64,000 nucleotides of DNA, from assembly GCA_964414595.1 (NCBI GenBank), contig CAYPXJ010000003.1, positions 12,620-76,619 of the forward strand, given 5' to 3'. The stretch is from CAYPXJ01 sp964414595 (GTDB lineage Bacteria > Pseudomonadota > Alphaproteobacteria > Rickettsiales > CAIJLX01). The notes beneath the pieces were generated by a model. That model searched no databases, was not told the origin of the DNA, and was given only the letters and a program-made list of their open reading frames with translations. Shown here one piece after another: positions 55,501 to 64,000 of the stretch. Position 1 is the stretch's first letter. The number at the start of each line of letters is the position of its first letter. The position numbers and the translations under genes are program-made.

Positions 55501-56314
55501 GGTTTTCCCTATATTTATTGAGTACTTGCAGGATGTTAGCCGCCGTTTCCTCTACCGATTTGCGCGTCACGTCAATCACCGGCCAGCCATGTTTCATAAA
55601 AAGCTTACGCGCTTCGGTCATTTCTTCTTTCACCATTTCCACATCCACATAATCCGTATCGCGTTTTTCATTTAAGTCCATCAATCGCGATTTGCGAATC
55701 TGCACCAAACGTTCCGGCGAAATCACCAGCCCGACAATCAGCGCATCTTTCACCTCAAACAAATCTTCCGGCAGTGGAATATGATGCACGAACGGCACGT
55801 TCGCCACCTTATAGCCGCGATACGCCAGATACACCGAAGTCGGCGATTTCGACGTGCGCGACGCGCCCACCAAAATAATATCCGCTTCGCGAATGGAACT
55901 TGTCGCCTGGCCGTCATCATGGCGAATGGCGAAATTCATCGCCTCCATGCGATCGAAATAATTTTCATCCAGCGCATATTGCCTGCCGGGATGCGCGGAA
56001 ACTTTCATCCCCAGATGCTCCGACACTTCGCGCATCACGCGCGCCAGCACGTTAATGCAGGGGATTTTCGCCTGTTGACAGGTTTCATGCAGCATCTCTT
56101 CCAGCTTCGGCTCAACAAGCGTATATAATACCAGCCCGCCGGTTTTTTTTATCGATTCGAGCGCCTGCTCCATCTGCCCGCGCGTGCGCACGAGCGACCA
56201 AATATGCTCTTCCATATCAATGCCATCGAATTGCGAAATCACCGAGCGCGCAATGCTGCTCACCGTTTCGCCGGTCGAATCAGAAACCAAATGCACGGGT
56301 AAAATTCGCGTCAT
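55496..56314 (-). CDS. ppsR: pyruvate,phosphate dikinase / PEP synthase regulatory protein (DUF299)
   Basis: Bifunctional ADP-dependent kinase and phosphorylase that switches PPDK or PEP synthase. 272 residues: VHLVSDSTGETVSSIARSVI at the N-terminus, the P-loop ILVGASRTSKSPTSVYLAYRG, and NVPFVHHIPLPEDLFEV. In alphaproteobacteria this DUF299 gene is the classic flank of the replication origin. ATG 56314 has GAGGTTTGGGG before it. Confidence 0.95.
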   Translation of the reverse strand: MTRILPVHLVSDSTGETVSSIARSVISQFDGIDMEEHIWSLVRTRGQMEQALESIKKTGGLVLYTLVEPKLEEMLHETCQQAKIPCINVLARVMREVSEHLGMKVSAHPGRQYALDENYFDRMEAMNFAIRHDDGQATSSIREADIILVGASRTSKSPTSVYLAYRGYKVANVPFVHHIPLPEDLFEVKDALIVGLVISPERLVQIRKSRLMDLNEKRDTDYVDVEMVKEEMTEARKLFMKHGWPVIDVTRKSVEETAANILQVLNKYRENR

Positions 56315-56416
56315 CCCCAAACCTCTGTGGATAAGCGCTTTATAAAAATAGGATAAAGGCGATGGAAAAGCATAACGGCGAAATTATACAGTTTTATTCA
56401 GCGCATGCACGCGCGT

Positions 56417-56429
56417 TATCAACATCTTA
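56417..56429 (+). promoter_or_regulatory. IHF consensus site in the origin
   Basis: TATCAACATCTTA fits WATCAANNNNTTR exactly and overlaps a DnaA-like box. IHF alpha is encoded in this window (40578-40895). Confidence 0.5.
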
Positions 56430-56708
56430 CCCGCGTGTGAATATTTTTTACACAGACTGTGCATCCTTATTTATCTGCATTGCTTACACATCTCTATCCA
56501 CACACAAATCTAAACTTAAGCCTTTTAGGAATAATGTTTTTCCCATTTTGGTGATGGTTTTCCCTCTTCTGTTGGCTTTCTTTTCCACATAGAAAAACCC
56601 GTGGAAAACAAACAATAGCCAGATTTAAGCCTACAACATCAACCTTAAAAATCTTTTTAATTAAGTATCTTATTAATAGTATTTGTGTGCAGGGATAGTT
56701 TTTTCGCT

Positions 56709-56737
56709 TTGACAGGTTTTTTAAGATTCGCTATATA
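56709..56737 (+). promoter_or_regulatory. sigma-70 promoter of rho
   Basis: TTGACA (56709-56714), 17-bp spacer, TATATA (56732-56737). It is close to consensus and about 65 bp before the rho ATG. Confidence 0.75.
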
Positions 56738-56745
56738 AGCAAGCA

Positions 56746-56774
56746 GAGCCCTAAGGGTTCTTCCCTCCTTTTTT
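56746..56774 (+). terminator. possible attenuator in the rho leader
   Basis: Hairpin GAGCCCT-A-AGGGTTC followed by pyrimidines and TTTTTT (56769-56774), ahead of the rho start. rho is known to be autoregulated by leader termination in other bacteria; this is a candidate only. Confidence 0.35.
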
Positions 56775-56802
56775 ATTTCCCCCTTACCTTTGGAATATCC
56801 CT

Positions 56803-58240
56803 ATGAACGAAGAATTTAATCGTCCCCATCGTGGTCGCAGACGCCATCATGAAGGCCATCGTAANNNNNNNNNNCCATCGTAATGCTCCACGTCATGAAC
56901 GTGTTGCAGCACCGAATCAAGAGGATGTAGGTTTAGTAGAACAACCGGCAGAGCGCGTGATTACTGAAGATACGCCCATGCTTCATCTGAAAGATTTGAA
57001 GAAAAAATCTCCCAACGATTTGCTTGCGCTAGCAGAAGAAGCGGGTGTTGAAAACGCCAGCGCAATGCTGAAGCAGGATTTGATTTTTGGATTGCTGAAA
57101 AAAATGTCGGAAATCGACGGTGTAATTATCGGCGAAGGCGTGATTGAAGTCATGCAGGATGGTTTTGGTTTTCTGCGTTCTCCGGAAGCCAATTATCTTC
57201 CCGGCCCGGATGATATTTATGTATCGCCAAGCCAGGTAAAACGCTTTGGTATTCGTACCGGCGATACGGTGGAAGGTGAAATTCGCGCACCGAAGCCAGG
57301 TGAGCGTTATTTTGCGCTGCTTCGCGTAAATAAACTTAATTACGAAGATATTGAGCGTTCACGTCATAAGGTGAATTTCGATAACTTAACGCCACTTTAT
57401 CCTACGGAAAAACTTCACCTCGAAATTGAAAATAAAAAAGAGGATATGAGCACGCGCGTGATCGAACTCGTTGCGCCGCTGGGTAAAGGCCAGCGTGCAT
57501 TGATAGTTGCGCCACCGCGTACAGGTAAAACCGTGTTAATGCAGAATATCGCGCATGCGATTATGGCTAATCACCCGGATGTTTATCTCATCGTGTTGCT
57601 TATTGATGAGCGTCCGGAAGAAGTAACCGACATGCAGCGCACCGTAAAAGGCGAAGTGGTGTCTTCAACATTCGATGAACCGGCAACCCGTCACGTCCAG
57701 GTTGCCGAAATGGTGATCGAGAAAGCCAAGAAACTGGTAGAGCACAAAAAAGATGTGGTAATATTGCTCGATTCTATCACCCGTCTGGCGAGGGCGTACA
57801 ACAACGTAGTTCCATCCTCCGGCAAGGTACTCACCGGCGGGGTCGACTCTAACGCCCTACAGCGTCCTAAACGCTTTTTTGGCGCAGCACGCAATATTGA
57901 AGGTGGCGGCTCGCTCACCATCATCGCTACCGCGCTCATCGATACCGGCTCAAAAATGGACGAAGTTATCTTCGAAGAATTTAAAGGCACGGGTAACGCG
58001 GAAATCATTCTGGATAGAAAACTCGCGGATAAGCGCGTATTCCCAGCGATTGACGTCACAAAATCCGGCACGCGTAAAGAAGAGCTGTTGGTCGATAAAG
58101 CAACCCTCAGCAAAGCCTGGGTATTACGCCGTATTGTCATGCCGATGGGCGTTATCGACGGTATGGAATTCATCGTGGATAAGATTAAAAACACGAAATC
58201 CAATGCCGATTTCTTCCAAACGATGAATTCGAAGAATTAG
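56803..58240 (+). CDS. rho: transcription termination factor Rho (with 10-N gap near the 5' end)
   Basis: Hexameric RNA-dependent ATPase. From [20 protein letters not shown] the Rho N-terminal domain, cold-shock RNA-binding domain ([20 protein letters not shown]), P-loop [29 protein letters not shown] and the C-terminal [21 protein letters not shown] are clear. The true start is ATG 56803, encoding a basic N-terminal stretch [16 protein letters not shown]. The 10-N gap is preceded and followed by the same 9 bases (CCATCGTAA); collapsing them and the N run restores the frame and a 472-residue protein. Confidence 0.95.
56865..56874. other. assembly gap (10 N) inside rho
   Basis: The same CCATCGTAA sits on both sides, so the Ns probably join two overlapping contig ends and no sequence is truly missing. 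Counting the bases, removal of 19 nt makes the gene length divisible by three. Confidence 0.85.
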
Positions 58241-58255
58241 CGCCTAAATCGAGTA

Positions 58256-58288
58256 ACTATCATTTTGAGAGTCTCTCAAAATGATAGT
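58256..58288. repeat. perfect 33-bp palindrome between rho and comM
   Basis: Arms ACTATCATTTTGAGAG and CTCTCAAAATGATAGT are exact reverse complements around a single T. The half TCAAAATGATAGT recurs at 46497 and 59971. No T-run follows. It could be a terminator-like hairpin, a dimer-protein operator or a mobile-element end. Confidence 0.7.
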
Positions 58289-58390
58289 ATCGTAAACCTA
58301 TACTACTTATAAGTGCATCTTGGATAAAGCACTTGCAATGCTGTAGTTAACCTGCTTAATCACAGCACATTTTTCTGTCTAGTATAATAT

Positions 58391-59932
58391 ATGGTGTGCA
58401 GCGTTAAAACAGTCGCGTTTCGTGGCATGGATATTATTCCTGTTGAAGTGCAAGTTCACATGGCCGGAGGTTTACCCGCATTCTCTGTGGTAGGCCTTGC
58501 AGATAAATCTATTACAGAATCGCGTGAACGTGTGCGTGCGGCGCTAAATTCTTTAGGCCTCTCCCTTCCGCCTAAACGTATTACGGTTAATCTTGCACCT
58601 GCGGATGTGCAAAAAGAAGGAAGTCATTTTGATTTGCCGATTGCACTTGCGCTACTTGCAGAGATGGAGGCAATTCCGCGTGATGCACTGGATAATTATA
58701 TAGCGCTCGGTGAAATTTCTTTAAACGGCGAAATCACTTTTGTTACAGGAGTATTGCCCGCGGCGATTCATGCGCGCGCGCAAAATCTTGGTGTGATTTG
58801 TCCTCACGCAAACGGAGCGGAAGCAGCATGGGCAGGAGAATTTCCCATTCTTGCACCGTCGCATTTGCTAAGCGCAATACAACATTTCAAAGGCGAACGG
58901 ATTTTGGAAGCGCCGCGTTATACTATAGATACTACTCCGTTTTCCTATCCGGATATGCGTCATATTGAAGGGCAGCAAGCAGCGCGCCGCGCGCTCGAAA
59001 TTGCTGCGGCGGGCGGCCATAATATGCTGATGTCTGGGCCGCCAGGCTCAGGAAAATCCATGCTTGCCGCGGCGTTACCCGGGCTCCTTCCCGAGCTCAC
59101 GGCGCAAGAAACACTAGAAGTAAGTATGATACAAAGCGTGGCGGGCCAGCTTGCTTCTGGCGCACTTAGCAACCGTCGTCCTTTCCGCGACCCGCACCAC
59201 TCCTGTTCCATGCCCGCAATGGTAGGCGGCGGCACAAAAGCGCTTCCGGGTGAAATCACGCTTGCGCATCACGGCGTATTATTTCTCGACGAATTGCCGG
59301 AATTTTCGCGTCAGGTTTTAGACGCACTTCGTCAACCACTGGAAACGGGGCAAGTAAGTATTGCGCGCGCGCAATCGCATGTAACCTATCCTGCGAGATT
59401 TCAGCTTATTGCAGCGATGAATCCCTGTCGTTGTGGTTATCTGGATGATCCTGCGCAAGCTTGTTCGCGCGCGCCGAAATGCGGCGATGAATATCAGAAC
59501 AAACTTTCTGGTCCTCTGCTTGATCGCATCGATATTCACATCGAAGTTCCGCGTGTGCGCGTGCAAGTAAATGAAAAATTTAGCAGCGGAGAATCATCGC
59601 ATGCGATTGCTGCGCGCGTTTCTGCATCACGTGCAAAGCAGCAGCGCCGCTATCGTGAAAACGCCGTAAAATTAAACGCGCATGTATCACTGGAAGCGTT
59701 GTTACAGGAAGCTCCATTAGAACAAAATAACCGCGCTTTGATTGAAAAATTGGTGGATCAGGCGGGTTTATCTATGCGCGGGTATCATCGCCTTTTGCGT
59801 GTAGCGCGCACGATTGCCGACCTAGACGGGAGTGAATCCATCCAAAACGAGCATATTTTGGAAGCCTATGGCTACCGCAAAATATCGTATCGCTCTCAAA
59901 TTGATAAAATAAGAAAGGAGACTGTTTCTTAA
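58391..59932 (+). CDS. comM: ComM/YifB family AAA+ Mg-chelatase-like protein
   Basis: 513 residues. N-terminal Lon-protease-like domain (VEVQVHMAGGLPAFSVVGLA, RERVRAALNSLGLSLPPKRI, NLAPADVQKEGSHFDLPIALALL), then an AAA+ core with Walker A SGPPGSGKSMLAAALPG and Walker B LFLDELPEF, and the C-terminal Mg-chelatase domain. ComM is a helicase promoting branch migration in natural transformation. Zinc-type Cys are seen in NPCRCGYLDDPAQACSRAPKCG. A TATAAT only 2 bp before the start codon is probably not its promoter. Confidence 0.93.
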   Translation: MVCSVKTVAFRGMDIIPVEVQVHMAGGLPAFSVVGLADKSITESRERVRAALNSLGLSLPPKRITVNLAPADVQKEGSHFDLPIALALLAEMEAIPRDALDNYIALGEISLNGEITFVTGVLPAAIHARAQNLGVICPHANGAEAAWAGEFPILAPSHLLSAIQHFKGERILEAPRYTIDTTPFSYPDMRHIEGQQAARRALEIAAAGGHNMLMSGPPGSGKSMLAAALPGLLPELTAQETLEVSMIQSVAGQLASGALSNRRPFRDPHHSCSMPAMVGGGTKALPGEITLAHHGVLFLDELPEFSRQVLDALRQPLETGQVSIARAQSHVTYPARFQLIAAMNPCRCGYLDDPAQACSRAPKCGDEYQNKLSGPLLDRIDIHIEVPRVRVQVNEKFSSGESSHAIAARVSASRAKQQRRYRENAVKLNAHVSLEALLQEAPLEQNNRALIEKLVDQAGLSMRGYHRLLRVARTIADLDGSESIQNEHILEAYGYRKISYRSQIDKIRKETVS

Positions 59933-59970
59933 CCTAACGTTTCGGTATCGTAGCGATTGCGGCGCTTTTA

Positions 59971-59993
59971 TCAAAATGATAGTATAATTATCA
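59971..59993. repeat. half-copy of the TCAAAATGATAG palindrome
   Basis: TCAAAATGATAGTATAATTATCA, the third occurrence of this sequence, between comM and the parS site. Confidence 0.5.
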
Positions 59994-60043
59994 AATTACG
60001 TAGCCGGAATGTTATTTTAAGAGTCTTTTTTGAGAGTTTGCTT

Positions 60044-60059
60044 TGTTCCACGTGGAACA
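60044..60059. promoter_or_regulatory. parS site 1 (ParB binding)
   Basis: TGTTCCACGTGGAACA, a perfect palindrome differing from the ParB consensus TGTTTCACGTGAAACA at two symmetric positions. About 50 bp before mnmE and 3.7 kb from the proposed origin. Confidence 0.88.
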
Positions 60060-60109
60060 TTATCAACAGAATGATTAAAATTAATAATTTTTACAAGATA
60101 TAGTTAGGT

Positions 60110-61453
60110 ATGGCGCCAAAAAATACAATTTTCGCAATTTCTACTCCTCCGGGTAAGTCGGGCGTTGCTATCATCCGCATCTCGGGTCCGATGGCGGCCG
60201 AGGTGCCTACCCTTTTTCATTTCAAAATACCGAGGCCCCGTCATGCAACCCTGGTTCGTATGCTGGATCAGAAAAACGACCCTATCGATTTGGGAGTCGC
60301 GTTGTGGTTTCCGGCCCCTGCAAGCTTCACCGGCGAGGATGTTTTTGAGCTCCAAATACACGGAAGTCGTGCCGTAACCGAAACGATTTTATCTATACTT
60401 TCGAGTCATAAAAATTTTCGTTTAGCTGAGCCTGGTGAATTTTCAAAGCGCGCTTTTGAGAACGAAAAAATGGATCTGGTGCAAGCGGAGGGGCTAGCAG
60501 ATTTAATCGACGCAGAAACCTCGCAACAACTTCGACAGGCCCATTTGCAATTAGATGGAATCTTGTCCAAAGCATGTCAAAATTGGCGGGAAAAATTGGT
60601 GCAGCTTTTGGCCTATATCGAAGCCTATATCGATTTTCCGGAAGAAGGTATTCCTGAGCACGTTATAACTGAAGCCATTGAAATATCAAGGCAATTATTA
60701 TCAGAATTTGAAGCGATCTTAAACGGGACAAGGGCGATTAGGCAAATACGTGAGGGCTATCGTATTGCCATTTTGGGCGCTCCGAATACGGGTAAGTCAA
60801 GTTTGCTGAACTGGTTTGCAAAATCAGATTATGCGATCGTTTCAGATGCGCCTGGAACAACGCGCGACGTACTCGAATTTGCCCTCGATCTGGGGGGCTA
60901 TAAAATTATATTTTTTGATACGGCGGGCATACGCGAAACAGAGGAGGCGATCGAAAAAGAGGGGGTGCGTCGTTCGCGCCTCAAGGCCGATGAGTCAGAT
61001 TTGAATCTAGTTTTATTTGATGCGGAGAAGCTACCGGCGCTGGATGTGATAAGCATGCAGCTGGTAAGCGCAAAATCCATCCCTATTTTTTCTCGGATTG
61101 ATCGAAAATCCGCGGCAAAAACTCCTGATACAGTATCCGGGGTCGGGGCATTTTCTATTTCTGTGAAAACAGGAGAGGGCATCGACAATCTGATAAAAGA
61201 AATTGAAAACAGACTGTCAAACATTGAAATGCCCGAATCTGCGTTTGTTACGCGCGAGCGGCAGGCAAAATCTATACGGGAAGCCGCAGAAAACCTGGAA
61301 AATTTTAGACATATACTGAGTAACGGGCGGGACACAGAGCTGGCTGCGGAAGATTTGCGTCAGGCGGTGTATGCAATAGGAAAAATAACTGGAAAAGTGC
61401 ATTTGGATGAGGTATTGGATGCGCTATTCAGGAATTTTTGCATCGGCAAATAA
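60110..61453 (+). CDS. mnmE: tRNA modification GTPase MnmE (TrmE)
   Basis: With MnmG it installs 5-carboxymethylaminomethyl on the wobble U34 of tRNAs. 447 residues: folate-binding N-terminal domain (GVAIIRISGP, PGEFSKRAFENEKMDLVQAE), then the GTPase inserted in the helical domain with G1 GAPNTGKSSLLN, G2 GTTRD, G3 DTAGIRET and a C-terminal FCIGK Cys. The expected G4 NKxD is replaced by SRID (IFSRIDRKSAA). parS sites lie on both sides. Confidence 0.97.
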   Translation: MAPKNTIFAISTPPGKSGVAIIRISGPMAAEVPTLFHFKIPRPRHATLVRMLDQKNDPIDLGVALWFPAPASFTGEDVFELQIHGSRAVTETILSILSSHKNFRLAEPGEFSKRAFENEKMDLVQAEGLADLIDAETSQQLRQAHLQLDGILSKACQNWREKLVQLLAYIEAYIDFPEEGIPEHVITEAIEISRQLLSEFEAILNGTRAIRQIREGYRIAILGAPNTGKSSLLNWFAKSDYAIVSDAPGTTRDVLEFALDLGGYKIIFFDTAGIRETEEAIEKEGVRRSRLKADESDLNLVLFDAEKLPALDVISMQLVSAKSIPIFSRIDRKSAAKTPDTVSGVGAFSISVKTGEGIDNLIKEIENRLSNIEMPESAFVTRERQAKSIREAAENLENFRHILSNGRDTELAAEDLRQAVYAIGKITGKVHLDEVLDALFRNFCIGK

Positions 61454-61454
61454 A

Positions 61455-61470
61455 TGTTCCACGTGAAACA
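61455..61470. promoter_or_regulatory. parS site 2 (ParB binding)
   Basis: TGTTCCACGTGAAACA, one base different from the symmetric consensus and identical to the well-known Bacillus form. It lies between mnmE and mnmG. Confidence 0.88.
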
Positions 61471-61500
61471 GGTTAAAAAAACTTAACGATTTGGATCAAA

Positions 61501-63384
61501 ATGACAGAGTGCAAACAGCAATATGATGTCATCGTAATTGGCGGCGGGCATGCGGGCTGTGAGGCCGCGGCAGCCAGTGCACGCACCGGCGCGCAAACGC
61601 TCTTGCTTACCCACAAGCGCGCAACAATCGGCGAAATGTCTTGTAATCCGGCCTTTGGCGGTGTTGCAAAAGGCACGCTCGTGCGTGAAATTGATGCGTG
61701 CGATGGCGTGATGGCGCGCGCCGTCGATCGCGCGGGCATCCATTATAAAATGCTTAATTCGAGCAAGGGCGCAGCCGTATGGGGGCCACGCGCCCAGGCC
61801 GATCGCAAGCTTTATCGTGAGGCGATGCAGGCGATTTTGAGTGATTACCCGAACCTTTCGATACACGAAGCGGGCGCGAATGATATTGTTTTTGAAAATG
61901 GTGAAGTACGCGCTGTGATTACATCCGGGGGCGAAACAATCCGGGCAAAATCAGTAGTTCTAACTACCGGAACCTTTCTTCGCGGCCTGATTCATATCGG
62001 TGAAACGAAGATTCCGGCGGGGCGCGTAGGCGAGGCGCCGGCGCTGGGGCTTTCTGATAGGCTGATAGAAGCAGGATTTGCGCTCGGGCGCTTGAAAACC
62101 GGCACGCCGCCGCGTTTAGATGGCAAAACGATTGCGTGGGAAAAGCTGGAAAAACAGCCGGGCGATAATCCGCCGCGGCCATTCTCCTACCTCACTGAAA
62201 AGGTCGAAGTGCCGCAGATTCCTTGCCATATTACGTCTACAACGCCGGAAACGCATGCGGTGATTCGCGCCAATATTCAGCGCTCGCCCATGTATAGCGG
62301 CCAGATTCAAAGCCGCGGTCCGCGTTATTGCCCGTCGATTGAAGATAAAATCATGCGTTTTGCGGATCGCGAGCGCCATCAGATTTTCCTGGAACCGGAG
62401 GGCTTAGACGACGATACGATTTATCCAAATGGTATTTCAACCTCGCTGCCGGAAGATGTACAACATGCCATTATAAAATCCATTCCGGGGCTGGAACAAG
62501 CAAGGATTATCAGGCCAGGCTATGCGATTGAATACGACTATATCGACCCACGTGAACTCTACCCGACGCTGGAAACCAAGCGCGTAAAGGGGCTCTTCTT
62601 AGCTGGCCAAATCAATGGCACGACCGGATATGAGGAGGCGGGAGCCCAAGGGCTGGTTGCGGGTATCAATGCAGCTTTGGCAAGCGCCGGAAATACACGA
62701 TTTACCATAGATAGAGCCGATGGTTACACAGGCGTAATGATTGATGACCTCACCACTTTAGGTGTTTCTGAACCCTATCGTATGTTTACTTCCAGGGCGG
62801 AATATCGTTTGCATCTGCGTGCCGATAACGCGGATTTGCGCCTCACCGAAAAAGCGATGAAAATCGGTGTTACGGGAGCGGAACGAAATGCGAAATTCCT
62901 AGAGAAAAAGCGCAATTTAACCGAAGCGCGCGAGAAATTACAGGCGCTCAAAAAATCGCCGAACGAATGGCAGAAATTGGGCCTGGAAATGAATCAGGAT
63001 GGCATTCTGCGCGATGCAATGACGCTACTCGGCTATCCGGAAATGAACTGGCAGAAATTAACGTCGCTCATGCCAGAACTAAAGGAAAATCCTGCATTTT
63101 CACGCGCCGATATTGTTGAGCAACTCGAGATCGAAGCGCGCTACAGCAGTTATTTAGCGCGTCAAGAAGCGGATATCATCGCTTTCCGCAAAGAAGAGGC
63201 GATGAAAATTCCTGCGAACCTTGATCTCGACGCGATTAAAGGCCTCTCCACCGAAGTGCGCGAGAAATTACGCGCGGCAAAACCGCTGACAATCGGCGCA
63301 GCAACGCGTGTGCCGGGTGTGACGCCCGCCGCGACCGCCGCGCTGATGGTACATATCAAAAAATCACAACGCAAAGCCGCATGA
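61501..63384 (+). CDS. mnmG: tRNA uridine-5-carboxymethylaminomethyl modification enzyme MnmG (GidA)
   Basis: FAD-dependent partner of MnmE, 627 residues. The FAD-binding start is [20 protein letters not shown], followed by [20 protein letters not shown] (Cys), [29 protein letters not shown] and [13 protein letters not shown]. The C-terminal helical region binds tRNA and MnmE. Length is usual. Its TGA overlaps the rsmG start by four bases. Confidence 0.98.
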   Translation: MTECKQQYDVIVIGGGHAGCEAAAASARTGAQTLLLTHKRATIGEMSCNPAFGGVAKGTLVREIDACDGVMARAVDRAGIHYKMLNSSKGAAVWGPRAQADRKLYREAMQAILSDYPNLSIHEAGANDIVFENGEVRAVITSGGETIRAKSVVLTTGTFLRGLIHIGETKIPAGRVGEAPALGLSDRLIEAGFALGRLKTGTPPRLDGKTIAWEKLEKQPGDNPPRPFSYLTEKVEVPQIPCHITSTTPETHAVIRANIQRSPMYSGQIQSRGPRYCPSIEDKIMRFADRERHQIFLEPEGLDDDTIYPNGISTSLPEDVQHAIIKSIPGLEQARIIRPGYAIEYDYIDPRELYPTLETKRVKGLFLAGQINGTTGYEEAGAQGLVAGINAALASAGNTRFTIDRADGYTGVMIDDLTTLGVSEPYRMFTSRAEYRLHLRADNADLRLTEKAMKIGVTGAERNAKFLEKKRNLTEAREKLQALKKSPNEWQKLGLEMNQDGILRDAMTLLGYPEMNWQKLTSLMPELKENPAFSRADIVEQLEIEARYSSYLARQEADIIAFRKEEAMKIPANLDLDAIKGLSTEVREKLRAAKPLTIGAATRVPGVTPAATAALMVHIKKSQRKAA

Positions 63385-64000
63385 TGACACTCGAAAACAC
63401 GCCCGAAAAATTCTTTCATCCCGCGCACTCACGCGATGCGATTGCAGAATTTGTGGCGCTGCTTTTGAAATGGAATCAGCGCGTGAATCTCATCGGCGCG
63501 AAGACAGAAAACGACATCATGATGCGCCATGTTGCGGATGCCGAGCAGCTGGCGAATTATATTCCGAATAAAAATGCGATCATCACGGATATTGGCTCTG
63601 GTGCTGGATTTCCAGGCATGATACTGGCGCTAATGGGTTATGAAAATACGCATCTTGTGGAAAGCGATATGCGCAAATGCGCGTTTCTCACCGAAGCGGC
63701 GCGCGCATGCAATGCGCAAGTAAAAATTCACAATGCGCGCATCGAAAATCTCACGCCGTGGAAAACAAATATCATCACCGCGCGTGCATTTGCGCCTCTA
63801 GAAAAGCTTCTCGATCTCACAGCGCGCTTTTTGTGCAACGACACGAAAATTTTATTACTAAAAGGCGCGCAAGCGAAAGAAGAAATTGCCAAGGCGCAAG
63901 AAGCATGGTCTTTTGACTGCGAAATTTACGCAAGCAAAACCGATGCGCGCGGCTGCGTCATGGAACTTGCGAACGTCACACACAGGGAGGGAAAATGCTG
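63381..64000 (+). CDS. rsmG: 16S rRNA (guanine-527-N7)-methyltransferase RsmG, 3' end beyond window
   Basis: Methylates G527 of 16S rRNA. The N-terminus [12 protein letters not shown] leads to [29 protein letters not shown], the SAM motif [19 protein letters not shown], and [11 protein letters not shown]. The reading is open to the last base (about 206 residues), very near the normal end. At 63995 an ATG preceded by GGGAGGG is probably the next gene's start; parA is expected from gene order. Confidence 0.95.
   Translation, partial: MMTLENTPEKFFHPAHSRDAIAEFVALLLKWNQRVNLIGAKTENDIMMRHVADAEQLANYIPNKNAIITDIGSGAGFPGMILALMGYENTHLVESDMRKCAFLTEAARACNAQVKIHNARIENLTPWKTNIITARAFAPLEKLLDLTARFLCNDTKILLLKGAQAKEEIAKAQEAWSFDCEIYASKTDARGCVMELANVTHREGKC

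Larger units (their letters stand above)
56321..56802. other. probable chromosomal replication origin (oriC)
   Basis: A 480-bp AT-rich intergenic region between ppsR and rho. It contains a perfect DnaA box TGTGGATAA (56326-56334) and one-mismatch boxes TTATCAACA (56416), CTATCCACA (56494) and TTTTCCACA (56581), plus a weaker CGTGGAAAA (56600). An IHF site (TATCAACATCTTA, 56417-56429) is embedded, and an A+T-rich stretch at about 56640-56690 could unwind. The origin in Rickettsia and Caulobacter lies beside the same DUF299 gene. hemE, its usual other flank, is missing here. Confidence 0.72.

Noticed and set aside
56640..56690. TTAA-N8-TTAA pairs in the origin as CtrA boxes
   Set aside because: Spacing is 8 rather than 7, so they do not fit the CtrA consensus.
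58383..58388. TATAAT just before comM
   Set aside because: Only 2 bp from the start codon; a transcript from it would begin inside the gene.
61473..61487. TTAA-N6-TTAAC before mnmG as a CtrA box
   Set aside because: Spacing is 6 rather than 7.

Overview
The window is chromosomal DNA from an alphaproteobacterium of moderate GC content and high coding density. The evidence is gene content and order: the giant NAD-dependent glutamate dehydrogenase; rpmF, plsX, fabH, ihfA, merR and tRNA-Pro in one block; dnaQ, coaE, aroE and ppsR; rho, mnmE, mnmG and rsmG; membrane-anchored cytochrome c beside kdsB; and perfect CtrA boxes (TTAA-N7-TTAAC). I cannot name the genus. Two N runs (39500-39599 and 56865-56874) show a gapped draft, and at least two genes carry frameshifts.

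Layout. 1-12 kb: an amino-acid dehydratase fragment, a VOC protein, a YejB-type permease, a DAACS symporter, a VanX-like dipeptidase divergent from an ArsC-like protein, two uncharacterised genes (one resembling the TIKI/ChaN/TraB group), a CDF metal exporter, a phhB/kdsB operon, a cytochrome c and two exported proteins. 12-18.8 kb: a thiolase with two related small proteins, then ruvC, an unknown helical gene, ruvA and a frameshifted ruvB, GST and ybgC. 18.9-32.5 kb: gdhB, cysQ, DUF192, uppP, a glycosyltransferase, thrS, infC (AUA start), a pseudopilin and a LOG protein. 32.7-39 kb: an RTX-type protein, gshB, ugd and a degenerate NtrC-like regulator. 39.3-46.5 kb: the tRNA-Pro to rpmF fatty-acid/phospholipid block and bamE. 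46.6-56.3 kb: uncharacterised CtrA-box genes, DUF1223, a YejA-like binding protein, dnaQ, coaE, aroE and ppsR. 56.3-64 kb: a probable chromosome origin with DnaA boxes and an IHF site, then rho, comM, mnmE, mnmG and rsmG, with two parS sites beside mnmE. The ATG of the next gene, probably parA, is at the very end.

Three patterns stand out. (1) About twelve copies of a roughly 120-bp palindromic element lie between genes, most of them touching a stop codon. Their arms differ in sequence from copy to copy yet stay complementary, the signature of a conserved hairpin. (2) About twenty uncharacterised genes are scattered among housekeeping genes and interrupt several classical clusters. Five are preceded by perfect CtrA boxes and four by a tandem TGTCA motif spaced 11-12 bp, suggesting two lineage-specific regulons. 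(3) Two regulator-like proteins have lost key signalling residues: a pseudo-receiver under a CtrA box, and an NtrC-type AAA+ protein without a GAFTGA loop. Together with the ori and parS signals, this window holds the replication and segregation centre of the chromosome and part of a cell-cycle-linked set of unknown proteins.
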